The notes under the pieces: model-generated
Databases searched by the model: none
Seen by the model: only the letters and a program-made list of their open reading frames with translations
Told to the model about the DNA's origin: nothing
In this document: one piece after another, positions 45,771-56,094 of the stretch
Numbering within the stretch: position 1 is the first letter of the stretch
How the letters are laid out: each line of letters starts with the position of its first letter
Origin: an uncultured Lachnospiraceae bacterium
Lineage (GTDB): Bacteria; Bacillota; Clostridia; Lachnospirales; Lachnospiraceae
NCBI GenBank assembly: GCA_949840915.1
Contig: CATKXY010000002.1
Location: 124,001-188,000 of the forward strand
Direction: 5' to 3'
Length of the DNA: 64,000 nucleotides
Translations under genes and position numbers: made by a program

Positions 45771-46928
45771 ATGCATATATGTTTTATAGCAAACTCCTTT
45801 CCCAGAGGGAAGGAGGCGGTCTATACCTTTGTGAAGGGATATGTAGATGCCATTGCGGACATGGGAGTGCAATGTTCCGTGATAGCTCCTCAGTCTGTCA
45901 CCAGAGTGCTGGCAGGGCGGGCCGGACTCAGGCCGAAGAGATGGCATTATGAGACTGCACAGGGCAGCCGTGTAGATATTTACCAGCCATATTATATCAG
46001 TGTGTCCGGTCATCTGGCCAGAAGCCGTGTGAAGTATATGACCAAGGTCATCCGGAAAGTATACCGCTCTCTGGACAAGTCTGTGGACGCCTTTTACGGT
46101 CATTTCTGGATCATGGGTGTGGTGGCGTCCCGGATCGCGGAGGGCCGGCCGGTCTTTTTAAACTGCGGAGAGGGCGGCAAGATACGACTCGACAGATATT
46201 TTGACAAACGGGAAGTGGCAGAGGCGCTGGAGCGTATATCGGGGGTGGTCTATGTCTCCTCCAAGACGCTGGAGGAATCTCAGGCCACGGGGCTTCAGAA
46301 GGATCTGCCCTATATTGTGGCTCCCAACGGGTATCATCCCACCAGCTTTTATCAGAAGGACAAGGCTTTGGCGAGAGAGAAGCTTCAGTTTCCTCAGGAT
46401 GCATTTATCGTCGCCTTCACCGGATCTTTTGACCAGCGCAAGGGGACGCTCAGACTGTCAGAAGCCCTGAATATCCTGCATGAGAAATATCCCGATGAAA
46501 AAGACAAGATCGCATCCGTATTTATCGGCAGGGGCAGGGAGGTTCCCGCCTGCGGAGATATTTTGTTCTGCGGAACGCTGGCCCATGAGGAGATCAACGA
46601 TTATCTGAATGCGGCGGATGTCTTTGTGTTGCCGACGAATAATGAGGGCTGCTGCAATGCCATTGTGGAGGCGCTGGCGTGTGGTCTCCCGGTGATTTCC
46701 TCTGCAAAACGCTTTAACGATGATATTCTGGATGAGAGTTGTTCTCTCCGCATCGACGAGATGTCCGTGCCGGAGATCGCGTCCGCCATCGATACCCTGT
46801 ACCGGGACAGAGAATTGCTTAAACGCCTGTCACAAGGCGCTTTGGAGAAGGCGAATACCCTCACCATACGGGAGCGGGGAAACAGAATTCTGGAATTTAT
46901 CCAAAATACCATTGCCGGGGGCAGATAA
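45771..46928 (+). CDS. Glycosyltransferase family 4 (GT-B)
   Basis: Cytosolic GT-B glycosyltransferase of 385 residues: MHICFIANSFPRGKEAVYTFVKGYV, a short acceptor domain with FLNCGEGGKIRLDRYF, then VAPNGYHPTSF, FIVAFTGSFDQRKGTLRLSEAL, and TNNEGCCNAIVEALACGLPVISS for donor binding. An AGAGGAAACG site lies about 8 bases before ATG. It has its own promoter (45706), so it and downstream genes can be expressed apart from the upstream part of region II. Confidence 0.92.
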   Translation: MHICFIANSFPRGKEAVYTFVKGYVDAIADMGVQCSVIAPQSVTRVLAGRAGLRPKRWHYETAQGSRVDIYQPYYISVSGHLARSRVKYMTKVIRKVYRSLDKSVDAFYGHFWIMGVVASRIAEGRPVFLNCGEGGKIRLDRYFDKREVAEALERISGVVYVSSKTLEESQATGLQKDLPYIVAPNGYHPTSFYQKDKALAREKLQFPQDAFIVAFTGSFDQRKGTLRLSEALNILHEKYPDEKDKIASVFIGRGREVPACGDILFCGTLAHEEINDYLNAADVFVLPTNNEGCCNAIVEALACGLPVISSAKRFNDDILDESCSLRIDEMSVPEIASAIDTLYRDRELLKRLSQGALEKANTLTIRERGNRILEFIQNTIAGGR

Positions 46929-46937
46929 TCCCCGGCA
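46913..46937 (+). other. GC-rich hairpin at glycosyltransferase 3' end
   Basis: TGCCGGGG (46913-46920) pairs with CCCCGGCA (46930-46937) around a 9-base loop that includes the stop codon. No T run follows, so it may attenuate, process or stabilise mRNA rather than terminate. Confidence 0.5.
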
Positions 46938-46964
46938 GGGCAGTATGTGAGTTGGGAGGACGGT

Positions 46965-47885
46965 ATGTCATCTGTAAAAACAGCCTTAAAGCTCCTGAAA
47001 ACACCCGGAAAAATGGTAGCGCCCCTGGCGCAGAAGGGTTTCTTTGACTGGCTGAGCGACGAGGCGTTTCTGAAGCTGCGCTTTCGGGCGGAGATGGGAT
47101 ATAAGCTGGATCTGGAACATCCCCGCACCTACAATGAAAAGCTGCAGTGGTTAAAACTGTATGACCGCAATCCGCTATACCCCCGGATGGTTGATAAATA
47201 CCGGGCGAAGGAGTATGTGGCTTCGCTCATCGGAGAAGAATATATTATCCCCACACTGGGAGTTTATGAAAGCTTTGAGGAGATTGATTTTGAGAAGCTG
47301 CCCGGGCAGTTTGTGCTGAAATGTACACATGATTCGGGCAGTATTTATATATGCCGGGACAAGGCCTGTCTCGACAGGGGACGGGCGGAGCATATCCTGA
47401 AGCGCGGGCTGAAGCGAAAGCCTGAACGCTATGCGCGGGAATGGCCGTACAGTCAGGTGCAGCCCCGGATAATCGCGGAGCAGTATCTGGAGGAGCCCGG
47501 CCGGGAGCTGAAGGATTATAAGATTTTTGCCTTTTCGGGCAGGCCGGCGCTGATCTTGGTGAATTATGGTGAGACAATCCTGCACGAACGTCAGCACAGT
47601 CTCTATACTCCCGAATGGGAGCATATGGAGGTATCCGCTCTGGATTCGAGAGGAGAGCGCGAGATTCCAAGACCCGGGAATCTGGAGCTGATGCTGGAAC
47701 TGGCAAAGAAGCTTTCGAGAGATCTGCCCCATGTGAGAGCGGATTTTTATTCCGTGGGTTCCCGGGTGTATTTTGGTGAACTGACGCTTTATCACAGAGG
47801 AGGCTTTGGGAAATATCCGCCCGGGGAGATAGGGCTTTGGCTGGGGGAACAGCTGGAACTGCCCCGGCATGAAAACGAGGTATGA
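46965..47885 (+). CDS. TupA-like ATP-grasp protein, second of two
   Basis: Protein of 306 residues related to the one at 44833: LRFRAEMGYKLDLEHPRTYNEKLQWLKLYDRN, MVDKYRAKEYVASLIGEEYIIPTLG, FVLKCTHDSGSIYICRDK, and VRADFYSVGSRVYFGELTLYHRGG. Key ATP-grasp residues are kept in both copies but overall similarity is moderate, so they likely act on different substrates rather than being a recent duplicate. GGGAGGA lies 4 bases before ATG at 46965; GTG at 46947 is a weaker alternative. Presence of UDP-uronate synthesis genes downstream fits a TupA-type modification of uronic acid. Confidence 0.87.
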   Translation: MSSVKTALKLLKTPGKMVAPLAQKGFFDWLSDEAFLKLRFRAEMGYKLDLEHPRTYNEKLQWLKLYDRNPLYPRMVDKYRAKEYVASLIGEEYIIPTLGVYESFEEIDFEKLPGQFVLKCTHDSGSIYICRDKACLDRGRAEHILKRGLKRKPERYAREWPYSQVQPRIIAEQYLEEPGRELKDYKIFAFSGRPALILVNYGETILHERQHSLYTPEWEHMEVSALDSRGEREIPRPGNLELMLELAKKLSRDLPHVRADFYSVGSRVYFGELTLYHRGGFGKYPPGEIGLWLGEQLELPRHENEV

Positions 47886-47886
47886 G

Positions 47887-48789
47887 ATGGTCAGTGTTGT
47901 AATAACAACTTGCGGGCGGAAGCCGGAAATCCTGCGCAGAGCGGTGGAGAGCGTATTGCGTCAGACCTATTCCGACTGGGAGCTGATCGTGGTGGACGAC
48001 AGTCCCCGGGAGTATGCGTTCAGGGACGACGTCAGACGGATGGTGGAAGAGACGGGCGGGGAGAACCGCCGCGTCCGTTATATCGCCCATGAGGTGAACA
48101 GGGGCGCCTGCGCTGCGAGAAATACCGGGCTGGCCGCCGCCGGAGGGGAGTATATCGCCTATCTGGACGACGACGACGAGTGGCTGCCCCAAAAGCTGGA
48201 GCTTCAGGTGAGGAAGGCCGGGGAGGCAGGACCCGATACAGCGTTGATCTATTGCGGTTCCTTTGTGCGGGTGGAGGGCATGGAGGAGACCATCCTGAAA
48301 AAGAGACAGTATCACAGAGGTTCTATCTTTGATACGCTTATACTGGAGAATTATATCGGTTCCACCTCCTTTCCCTTGATGAGAACCGAATGTCTCAGGG
48401 AGATCGGCGGTTTCGACGTGTCCATGCAGTCCGCTCAGGACGCGGATGTGTGGCTGAGACTGGCAGCCGGATACCGGATCGATTATGTGGAAGCTCCGCT
48501 GGTATATTATCACAAGCACAGCGGGGAGCGGATCACCACCAATGTGGCGAAGAAAATTGCCGGTATGGAGAGATTGAATGAAAAAAACCGGGAGTATCTG
48601 TCAAAGCATCCGTATGCTTTCTGTATCAGAAACATGAAGCTGGCCTGTATGTACGCCAAAGGCGGAGAGCTGGGTAAGGCGCTTGGTATCTGGACGAAGG
48701 CGGCTGCAAAATGTCCGTGGAGAATCCTGCAAAACGGAAAATATCTGGCGCTGATCTTCAGGGAAAAGCTCCGCGCCCCGGGGCGTTAG
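47887..48789 (+). CDS. Glycosyltransferase family 2
   Basis: GT-A glycosyltransferase of 300 residues: MVSVVITTCGRKPEILRRAVESVL, VVDDSPREY, NRGACAARNTGLAAAGGEYI, AYLDDDDEWLPQKLELQ (DxD) and SMQSAQDADVWLRLAAGYRI (acceptor-side D/E). ATG at 47887 follows GAGG and starts 1 base after the previous stop; an ATG at 47869 is possible but lacks a ribosome site. The C-terminal 60 residues are helical and basic. Confidence 0.91.
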   Translation: MVSVVITTCGRKPEILRRAVESVLRQTYSDWELIVVDDSPREYAFRDDVRRMVEETGGENRRVRYIAHEVNRGACAARNTGLAAAGGEYIAYLDDDDEWLPQKLELQVRKAGEAGPDTALIYCGSFVRVEGMEETILKKRQYHRGSIFDTLILENYIGSTSFPLMRTECLREIGGFDVSMQSAQDADVWLRLAAGYRIDYVEAPLVYYHKHSGERITTNVAKKIAGMERLNEKNREYLSKHPYAFCIRNMKLACMYAKGGELGKALGIWTKAAAKCPWRILQNGKYLALIFREKLRAPGR

Positions 48790-48800
48790 AGGAGAAAAAC

Positions 48801-50354
48801 ATGGCTGCTACTTCAAGGACAAAAAATTCTTCATTGAATCTGGCTACCACATTCGGACAGCAGCTTTTAAATCTGGTGCTGCGGTTTGCGGTCAGAACGG
48901 TATTCGTCTACACGCTGGGGAAATCCTATCTGGGTATCAACGGACTGTTTGCGGATATTTTATCCATGCTTTCTCTGACGGAATTCGGATTTGACGCCGC
49001 AATCGGCTTTAAGCTTTACAGACCGCTGGTGGAGCGGGACGAGCGCACTATCAGGATGTATCTGAGGTTTTTCAAACAGGTCTACCGGGTGGTCAGCGGG
49101 GTGATTCTGGGGCTGGGGTTACTGCTCATACCGGTGCTCCCCGTGCTGATCAAAGATTATGACAGGCTGGGAGAGCTGGGGATCAACGCGGTCCTGATCT
49201 ATGTGATCTATCTGCTGCAGAGTGTGTCGAGTTATCTGTTTTTTGCCTACAGAAGCGCTATTATTAAGGCGGATCAGAAGAGTTATATTTTAAATGTGGT
49301 GAGCGGGCTGGTAGATATCGTCATGAGCCTCGTCCAGATTGCCATCCTTTTGATCTGGCACAATTATATCGTCTATATCATGGCGCTGATCGGCTTCAAT
49401 ATTGTGCGGAATCTTATTTCCGCCCGGATCGCCGCCGCCAGATATCCGAATTATTTTGCGGGAGAGACGGACGCTCTGCCGCGGCAGGAGATCAAAGAGC
49501 TATTTAAGGATTGTTCAGCCCTCTTTGTGTTCAAGGTGGACAATGTCATTGTGAAAGCCACGGACAATCTGGTGCTGAGCAGCTTTCGCGGACTTGCCAT
49601 GGTGGGGGAATACTCCTCTTATCTGCTGCTTTACACCTCCCTGAAAAGTATTCTCACCAGGATGTATGAGGCTGTGAAGGCAAGCATGGGCAATCTGTTT
49701 GCAATGGAGGACGTAGAGCGGAAATATTTCTTTTTTGAGACCACTAATTTCATCACTATGATCCTGTACGGGACGGCCGGAGGAGGCATCGCCATTGTGT
49801 CCAATGAGCTGATCGGGTGCTGGCTGGGAGCGGATTATGTGATACCGCAGCCGCTGCCTCTCCTGATCGGGATTGAGCTGCTGTTTGTGGGGATCAAGAT
49901 CAATCTGAATCAGATCAGAAATGTCTCCGGGGTTTTCCAGCAGATGTGGTACAGACCTCTCATCGGTATCGTCATCAATCTGGCGGCCTCCGTCATAGGA
50001 GTCTCGCTGTGGGGGATAAACGGAGTGGTGCTGGGTACCATTCTGTCGCTGATCTTTGCGAATTTTACGGTGGATCCTACGGTGATCCATAAATATTGTT
50101 TCGCAGGATACAGACCCGTTTCGAGATATTATCTGCGTAATTTCGGGTATATGGCGGTTCTGGCGGCAGCCTGCGGGGCAGCGATGTGGCTGTGCACTCA
50201 TATTTTTATGGGGCATGGATGGTATTCGGTGATTGTGCATAGCCTGATTTGTGGTATACTGATACCGGCGGCTTTTATTCTGGTCTATCACAGGACAGAG
50301 GAATGCCGGTATCTGATCAAGAAGATACAGCTTTTGAAAAGCGGGCGGAGGTAA
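48801..50354 (+). CDS. Wzx-like polysaccharide flippase (MOP superfamily)
   Basis: Membrane protein of 517 residues with about 12-14 helices. It starts SLNLATTFGQQLLNLVLRFAVRTVFVYTLG followed by YLGINGLFADILSMLSLTEFGF, the typical flippase N-terminus, and keeps central basic loops. It should move lipid-linked repeat units across the membrane for polymerisation outside. ATG at 48801 has GGAG 6 bases upstream, 11 bases after the preceding stop. It is the only obvious Wzx in the window, so regions I and II may share it, or another lies outside. Confidence 0.91.
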   Translation: MAATSRTKNSSLNLATTFGQQLLNLVLRFAVRTVFVYTLGKSYLGINGLFADILSMLSLTEFGFDAAIGFKLYRPLVERDERTIRMYLRFFKQVYRVVSGVILGLGLLLIPVLPVLIKDYDRLGELGINAVLIYVIYLLQSVSSYLFFAYRSAIIKADQKSYILNVVSGLVDIVMSLVQIAILLIWHNYIVYIMALIGFNIVRNLISARIAAARYPNYFAGETDALPRQEIKELFKDCSALFVFKVDNVIVKATDNLVLSSFRGLAMVGEYSSYLLLYTSLKSILTRMYEAVKASMGNLFAMEDVERKYFFFETTNFITMILYGTAGGGIAIVSNELIGCWLGADYVIPQPLPLLIGIELLFVGIKINLNQIRNVSGVFQQMWYRPLIGIVINLAASVIGVSLWGINGVVLGTILSLIFANFTVDPTVIHKYCFAGYRPVSRYYLRNFGYMAVLAAACGAAMWLCTHIFMGHGWYSVIVHSLICGILIPAAFILVYHRTEECRYLIKKIQLLKSGRR

Positions 50355-50355
50355 T

Positions 50356-51486
50356 GTGGGAAATCTATTTGAGCTGGATGATATAGAACTGGAAAATAAA
50401 ACTGTCCTGATCACCGGAGCGGCGGGATTTATCGGGGGCAATCTGGCGCCTGCGCTGCTGCGCAGATATTCTTCCATCCGTGTGGTGGGGATCGACAGCC
50501 TGAATGATTATTATGATGTGTCGCTGAAGGAATTTCGTCTCGGACAGATTGAGGCGGCGGCCCGGCTCCATGAGGATGAGGCCGGTTCGGAGAGCCGATG
50601 GACCTTTATCCGCGGTTCCATAGCGGACAGAGCGCTGGTGACGGAGATTTTTGAGACTTACCGGCCCTCTGTGGTGGTCAATCTGGCGGCGCAGGCGGGA
50701 GTGCGGTATTCCATTGAAAATCCCGATGCTTATATTGAGACCAATATCGTGGGATTTTACAATCTTCTGGAGGCCTGCCGCCATTCCTATGACGGAGGGG
50801 CAAAAGGAGTCGAGCATCTGCTCTATGCCTCCTCTTCTTCCATTTACGGTGCGAACAGCAAGGTCCCGTATTCCACTGCGGATAAAGTGGATAATCCGGT
50901 GTCCCTCTACGCGGCCACAAAGCGCTCCGACGAGCTGATGGCTCACGCTTACGCCAAGCTGTATAATATTCCTTCCACGGGCCTGCGCTTTTTCACGGTG
51001 TACGGGCCGGCGGGAAGACCCGACATGGCTTACTTTGGATTCACGAATAAGCTGCTTCGGGGAGAGACGATAGAAATCTTTAATTACGGCAACTGCAGAC
51101 GGGATTTTACTTATATTGACGATATCGTGGAGGGCATACGGCTGGTGATGCAGCGCCCGCCGAGACGCCGGGACGGTGAGGACGGACTTCCGCTTGCACC
51201 GTATGCCTTGTATAATATGGGCAACAGCAGACCGGAAAATCTTCTTGATTTTGTCGGTATCCTGCAGGAGGAGCTGATCCGGGCCAAAGTGCTGCCCGGG
51301 GATTATGATTTTGAGGCGCACAGGAAGCTGGTGCCCATGCAGCCGGGAGATGTGGCCGTGACCTATGCGGATGTCTCCGATCTGGAGAGAGACTTTGGAT
51401 TCAAACCTTCCACGCCGCTTCGGGAGGGCATCCGCAGATTTGCACGTTGGTATTATGATTTCTATTTTGCAAAAGAGGGAGAATGA
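50356..51486 (+). CDS. UDP-glucuronate 4-epimerase-like SDR
   Basis: Predicted to interconvert UDP-glucuronate and UDP-galacturonate. 376 residues; VLITGAAGFIGGNLAPALL opens the NAD-binding fold, followed by IDSLNDYYDVSLKEFRL, characteristic of GAE/LpsL epimerases, NLAAQAGVRYSIENPDAYIETNIVGFYNLLEACR, SSSSIYGANSKVPYS and SLYAATKRSDELMAHAY (YxxxK). A GTG start at 50356 with GGAGG 4 bases upstream is the only sensible start. It overlaps the glutamate carrier gene by 4 bases. Its substrate is made by the dehydrogenase at 54476. Confidence 0.9.
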   Translation: MGNLFELDDIELENKTVLITGAAGFIGGNLAPALLRRYSSIRVVGIDSLNDYYDVSLKEFRLGQIEAAARLHEDEAGSESRWTFIRGSIADRALVTEIFETYRPSVVVNLAAQAGVRYSIENPDAYIETNIVGFYNLLEACRHSYDGGAKGVEHLLYASSSSIYGANSKVPYSTADKVDNPVSLYAATKRSDELMAHAYAKLYNIPSTGLRFFTVYGPAGRPDMAYFGFTNKLLRGETIEIFNYGNCRRDFTYIDDIVEGIRLVMQRPPRRRDGEDGLPLAPYALYNMGNSRPENLLDFVGILQEELIRAKVLPGDYDFEAHRKLVPMQPGDVAVTYADVSDLERDFGFKPSTPLREGIRRFARWYYDFYFAKEGE

Positions 51487-52841
51487 TTATGAGTTTTATG
51501 ATGGCATTTGGCTTGGCCAGTGTGATGTTGTGTGTGGGAATGGTTTTGAGGGCGAAAATTCCCGTGTTTCGGAAAATGCTTGTGCCTGCCAGTGTGATCG
51601 GAGGGATGCTGGGCATCCTGCTCATGAATGCGGCGGCGGGCCTGGGCATTGAGCTCGGCACGGATTCGGATATGTTTACGAGGATCGTGAACGATCTTTT
51701 CACGGTATCTTTTATCTCCATCAGTCTTACCAGCGCGTCCGGGGAGAACGGCAATGCCAAAGGCGTGCTGAAGGGGGCGCTGGGCCTGGGGCTTGTGTGG
51801 TGTCTGCTCTATGCTCTGACGCCCATGGCGGCTACGGCGGTCCTGAGTGTGCTGGGAGACGGAACGGGAATGGATTCGATATACGGAATGCTGATACAGT
51901 TTGCCTTTTGTCAGGGGCCCGGTCAATCTGCGGCCTATGGTGCGATCTTTGAGCAGTTTGGATGGACCAACGCCTCCACGGTGGCCATCGCCTTTTCGGC
52001 TATCGGGTTCATCGTGGCGTTCTGTATCGGAATTCCTGCGGCCAAGCTGGGCATCCGTAAAGGTATCGCCAAAAACTGCGGAAAGATAGACGACTCTCTT
52101 TTGAAAGGTTATCTGGCAAAGAGCGAGCAGAAAGAATACATGGTCAAAGACACCACCTGCAACAGCAACATAGAGACGCTGGCATTTCATTTTGCGCTGA
52201 TCGGGGTATGTTATGTCCTGGCGGTGGGAATTGCCAGAGTCCTGTCCGTTATCCCGGGATTTCTGGGGACGTCCATGAGCAGTATGATGTTCATGAACGG
52301 TATGTACGCCGCTTATCTGGTCAAATGGCTCATGAAGAAGCTGCATCTGGATTTCCTGCAGGAAAATACGCTGCAGAGCAAGATAACGGGATGGTCGGCC
52401 GATTATCTGGTGGTCTGCGCCTTTATGGCAGTCTCGCTCAAGATGATCAAAGACTGGCTGCCCTTGATCCTGTTAATATCTGTGGTGATCACAGTGATCA
52501 CGGCGGTGGTCTGCTTTTACTTTGGCCAGCGGTTCGGAGGGTCTAATGATTTTGAGCGCACTCTGGGACTGTTTGGAACCTGTACCGGGACGGTTCCCAG
52601 CGGAATTGCACTGATCCGTATTGTGGATCCTGATTTCCGTACCGCCACAGGTGTGGAGCTTGGGGCATGCAATCTGGTGATGCTGGCCAGTACGCCGGTA
52701 TATATCATAATTTTGGCGGTGGCGTCGGGCAGCCTGGGCATGATGCCCGCCATGCTGGGACTGGGAGTCTGTGTGCTGGTATATCTGGCGGCTCTGAAGC
52801 TTCTCGGCGTATGGGGGAAAAAGACTTTCAGCTGGAAATAA
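51483..52841 (+). CDS. GltS-type sodium/glutamate symporter
   Basis: Membrane carrier of 452 residues with about 11-12 helices, the GltS family that imports glutamate with sodium. Family patterns include FQ-type GMLIQFAFCQGPGQSAAYGAIFE and a related second repeat, LFGTCTGTVPSGIALIRIVDPDFRTATGVELG. The ATG overlaps the epimerase stop by 4 bases, so it is co-translated with a sugar-nucleotide enzyme. This placement is odd: a glutamate or similar-acid supply for the aminotransferase or for amide decoration of the glycan is one possible reason (inference). Confidence 0.88.
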   Translation: MIMSFMMAFGLASVMLCVGMVLRAKIPVFRKMLVPASVIGGMLGILLMNAAAGLGIELGTDSDMFTRIVNDLFTVSFISISLTSASGENGNAKGVLKGALGLGLVWCLLYALTPMAATAVLSVLGDGTGMDSIYGMLIQFAFCQGPGQSAAYGAIFEQFGWTNASTVAIAFSAIGFIVAFCIGIPAAKLGIRKGIAKNCGKIDDSLLKGYLAKSEQKEYMVKDTTCNSNIETLAFHFALIGVCYVLAVGIARVLSVIPGFLGTSMSSMMFMNGMYAAYLVKWLMKKLHLDFLQENTLQSKITGWSADYLVVCAFMAVSLKMIKDWLPLILLISVVITVITAVVCFYFGQRFGGSNDFERTLGLFGTCTGTVPSGIALIRIVDPDFRTATGVELGACNLVMLASTPVYIIILAVASGSLGMMPAMLGLGVCVLVYLAALKLLGVWGKKTFSWK

Positions 52842-52862
52842 ATACAGGACGGGAGGAGCGGT

Positions 52863-54479
52863 ATGGAGCGGATATTTTATAACGGCAGAATTATCACGAT
52901 GGCCAGAGAGAACGCGCAGGAGGAGCTTGCGGAAGCACCTGAGGCGGTCTTGGTGAGAGACGGACTGATCGCCTTTGCGGGCAGTCTGAAGGAGACGATG
53001 GAGCTTGCGGCGGACGATGCGGTCAAGTGCGATCTGAAGGGTAAGTGCCTTATGCCTTCTTTTATCGATCCGCACGGGCATTTTGTGATGAACGGACAGA
53101 TGGCGTCATGGGCCGATCTGTCCGGCTGCGAATCCTTTGACGATATCATCCATGTTTTGAAAACTTATATTGCGGAGAATCGGCTCACGGACAATGATGT
53201 GGTACTGGGATTCGGATATGACCACAATTTCCTGAAGGAGGACGCCCAGCCGGACAAAAGGGTGCTGGATCTTGTAACCGACACGATCCCCGTTTTTATT
53301 CTGCATATATCCGCGCACCTGGCCTGCGCCAATTCGACGGCGCTGAGCCTGGCGGGAATCGACAAGGCCACACCGGATCCGCAGGGCGGAGTGATCGGGA
53401 GACTGGACGGCGGAGAGCCCAGCGGGTATGTGGAGGAAGCGGGTATGAACCTGCTGCAGAAGGCTATTCTGCCCAGAGTGCAGGCAGATTACGAAAAGAT
53501 GCTTTGGAAAATGCAGGAGGTTTATATCGATCATGGCATTACCACTGTGCAGGACGGAGCTTCCACGGAGAGCGATATCAATGCACTGATGCATATGAGT
53601 GCTTCCGGGGCTCTGAAGCTGGATGTGGTGGCATATCCTATGATGCCCGCAGGCGGCAAAGAGCTGATGCAGAAATACGGCGAGACTTACAGAAATTATG
53701 TGAACGGGTTTAAGATCGGCGGCTATAAGCTGGTGCTGGACGGCTCTCCCCAGGGAAGATCGGCGTGGATGTCGGAGCCCTATCTGGGGGAGGATCCGGA
53801 TTATTGCGGATATCCGTGGATGAAGGAAGAGGAGGTACAGGCGTATGTGTCGCAGGCAGTGGCGGAGAACAGGCAGCTACTGGCGCATTGCAACGGGGAC
53901 GCTGCAGCCGAACAGTTTATCCGGACGTACGAGAATGCGCCTGCAGCCGGAACAAAGCTCAGACCTGTTATGATACACTGCCAGACCGTCCGCAACGATC
54001 AGCTCGACAGAATGGCAAGGCTCCATATGATCGCATCCATCTTTATCGGACATGTCTGGTATTGGGGCGATATTCATGTGAAAAATTTCGGCCCGCAGCG
54101 GGGAAATCATATCAGTCCTGCAAAAGATGCGATAGACCGGGGAGTGACGGTAAACTTTCATCAGGATCCGCCTGTTACCCGGCCTGATATGCTTCACTCG
54201 GTCTGGTGCGCTGTGAACAGGATCAGCCGGGGCGGAAACCGGATCGGGGCGGACCAGGCGGTCTCTGTCTATGAGGCGCTGAAGGCGGTGACGATAAACG
54301 GGGCATATCAGTATTTTGAGGAAGATCAAAAGGGAAGCATTGTGAACGGTAAACGCGCCGATCTGGTGATACTGGACCGTTCGCCTCTGGAGACAGACCC
54401 CATGGAGATTAGAAATATCAAGGTGTTGGAAACCATAAAAGACGGAGAGACAATTTCAAGAAAGAGGGAGACACTATGA
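52863..54479 (+). CDS. YtcJ-like amidohydrolase
   Basis: Metal-dependent amidohydrolase of 538 residues. The N-terminal FYNGRIITM and [12 protein letters not shown] open the beta-sandwich; [12 protein letters not shown] provides the HxH pair (H71, H73); [14 protein letters not shown] and [15 protein letters not shown] are further metal-region motifs; [20 protein letters not shown] is the usual C-terminal sandwich return. No signal peptide, so cytosolic. YtcJ proteins have unknown natural substrates; N-acyl or cyclic amide hydrolysis is plausible. It lies between the glutamate carrier (21-base gap) and UDP-glucose dehydrogenase (4-base overlap). Confidence 0.88.
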   Translation: MERIFYNGRIITMARENAQEELAEAPEAVLVRDGLIAFAGSLKETMELAADDAVKCDLKGKCLMPSFIDPHGHFVMNGQMASWADLSGCESFDDIIHVLKTYIAENRLTDNDVVLGFGYDHNFLKEDAQPDKRVLDLVTDTIPVFILHISAHLACANSTALSLAGIDKATPDPQGGVIGRLDGGEPSGYVEEAGMNLLQKAILPRVQADYEKMLWKMQEVYIDHGITTVQDGASTESDINALMHMSASGALKLDVVAYPMMPAGGKELMQKYGETYRNYVNGFKIGGYKLVLDGSPQGRSAWMSEPYLGEDPDYCGYPWMKEEEVQAYVSQAVAENRQLLAHCNGDAAAEQFIRTYENAPAAGTKLRPVMIHCQTVRNDQLDRMARLHMIASIFIGHVWYWGDIHVKNFGPQRGNHISPAKDAIDRGVTVNFHQDPPVTRPDMLHSVWCAVNRISRGGNRIGADQAVSVYEALKAVTINGAYQYFEEDQKGSIVNGKRADLVILDRSPLETDPMEIRNIKVLETIKDGETISRKRETL

Positions 54480-55732
54480 GAAAATTTGAGGATATCAAGA
54501 TCGCAGTGGCCGGAACCGGTTATGTGGGACTTTCCATCGCCACATTGCTGTCTCAGCATCATGAGGTGACAGCGGTGGATATCGTTCCCGAGAAGGTGGA
54601 GCTTGTCAATCAGCGCAAGTCTCCCATCCGGGATAAGGAGCTGGAGGAATTTCTGGCGGAACGGCCGCTGCGTCTGACGGCCACGCTGGACGCGCAGCCG
54701 GCCTACAGGGATGCGGATATTGTAGTCATTGCCGCGCCTACCAATTATGACAGCAAGAAAAACTTTTTCGATACCTCTGCGGTGGAAGCCGTCATCGAGC
54801 TGGTGCTGCAGTGCAATCCCGAGGCGATCATGGTGATCAAGTCCACCATTCCTGTGGGCTACACGAAGATCGTGCGGGAGAAATATCACACGGATAATAT
54901 TTTGTTCAGCCCGGAGTTTCTCCGGGAATCCAGAGCACTCTATGACAATCTCTATCCCAGCCGGATCATCGTGGGAACCGATCTGGAAAATGAGAGACTT
55001 GTGAAGGCGGCTCATACCTTTGCGGCGCTTTTGCAGGAGGGAGCGGTCAAGGAGAACATTGACACCTTGTTTATGGGCTTTACGGAGGCGGAGGCGGTGA
55101 AGCTGTTTGCCAACACCTATCTGGCTCTGCGTGTGAGCTATTTCAATGAGCTTGATACCTATGCCGAGATCAAAGGGCTGGACACGCAGGCAATCATCGA
55201 CGGTGTGTGTCTGGATCCCCGCATCGGTTCTTTTTACAACAACCCTTCCTTCGGCTACGGAGGTTACTGCCTGCCTAAGGATACCAAACAGCTTTTGGCA
55301 AACTATCAGGATGTGCCGGAGAACCTGATCGAAGCCATCGTTGAGTCAAACCGGACCAGAAAGGACTTCATCGCCGACAGAGTACTGCAGATGGCGGGCT
55401 ATTATGATTATCAGGGCGGCCGGGAATGGGATGAAGACAAGGAAAAAAATGTGGTGATCGGCGTGTATCGCCTCACCATGAAATCCAATTCCGATAACTT
55501 CCGTCAGAGCAGCATTCAGGGAATCATGAAAAGAGTTAAGGCGAAAGGTGCCACAGTGGTAGTATATGAGCCATCTCTGGAGGATGGCAGCACATTTTTC
55601 GGAAGTCGGGTGATGAATGATGTTGCGAAATTTAAGACCAGCTGCAATGCAATTATAGCGAACCGCTACGACGCCTGCCTGGATGATGTGAGAGACAAGG
55701 TTTATACCAGAGATATTTTTCAGAGGGATTAG
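54476..55732 (+). CDS. ugd: UDP-glucose 6-dehydrogenase-like
   Basis: Oxidises UDP-glucose to UDP-glucuronate with NAD. 418 residues; [21 protein letters not shown] is the NAD fold, followed by [81 protein letters not shown], and the catalytic cysteine C265 in [12 protein letters not shown]. Length is normal. It provides substrate for the epimerase at 50356 and is the last gene of region II; its 3' end overlaps the convergent XRE gene by 4 bases. Confidence 0.94.
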   Translation: MRKFEDIKIAVAGTGYVGLSIATLLSQHHEVTAVDIVPEKVELVNQRKSPIRDKELEEFLAERPLRLTATLDAQPAYRDADIVVIAAPTNYDSKKNFFDTSAVEAVIELVLQCNPEAIMVIKSTIPVGYTKIVREKYHTDNILFSPEFLRESRALYDNLYPSRIIVGTDLENERLVKAAHTFAALLQEGAVKENIDTLFMGFTEAEAVKLFANTYLALRVSYFNELDTYAEIKGLDTQAIIDGVCLDPRIGSFYNNPSFGYGGYCLPKDTKQLLANYQDVPENLIEAIVESNRTRKDFIADRVLQMAGYYDYQGGREWDEDKEKNVVIGVYRLTMKSNSDNFRQSSIQGIMKRVKAKGATVVVYEPSLEDGSTFFGSRVMNDVAKFKTSCNAIIANRYDACLDDVRDKVYTRDIFQRD

Positions 55733-56094
55733 CCTTCAAAGGTCTCGCGGTGTGTCTGCTTGAGCCTGAGCAGATCAAGATATTCTACCAGAGAACGTGC
55801 GCTTGCGCGGTCTAACCGCAGAGTAGTGTTCAACAAATCAGCAATCGTATAGTTTTCTGTTAAAGGACGATTCCAGGTTTCAATGGGAGAACGGATATCC
55901 GTGCGGCCCAGCAGATAATCAATAGAGACCTCATAATAATCTGCCAGCCTGCAGAGCGTGTCCAGATCGGGACTATGGATGCCTTGCTCATAGTTGGAAA
56001 CCGTGCCGATAGAAACATTCAGATAGTCGGCAAGCTCCTTTTGGTAGATACCCCTCTCAGCGCGAAGTGCAGAGATAATATTTCCAAACTCCAT
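55729..56094 (-). CDS. XRE family helix-turn-helix regulator
   Basis: DNA-binding protein of 121 residues. Residues about 3-60 form an [70 protein letters not shown] short alpha-helical tail follows. ATG at 56094 is preferred because AAGGGG lies 7 bases upstream. It converges on ugd at the end of the glycan region, so it may control its own or nearby genes; two similar AATCTA-TATAGTxT elements just upstream (around 56111-56155) could be operators, weakly supported. Confidence 0.87.
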   Translation of the reverse strand: MEFGNIISALRAERGIYQKELADYLNVSIGTVSNYEQGIHSPDLDTLCRLADYYEVSIDYLLGRTDIRSPIETWNRPLTENYTIADLLNTTLRLDRASARSLVEYLDLLRLKQTHRETFEG

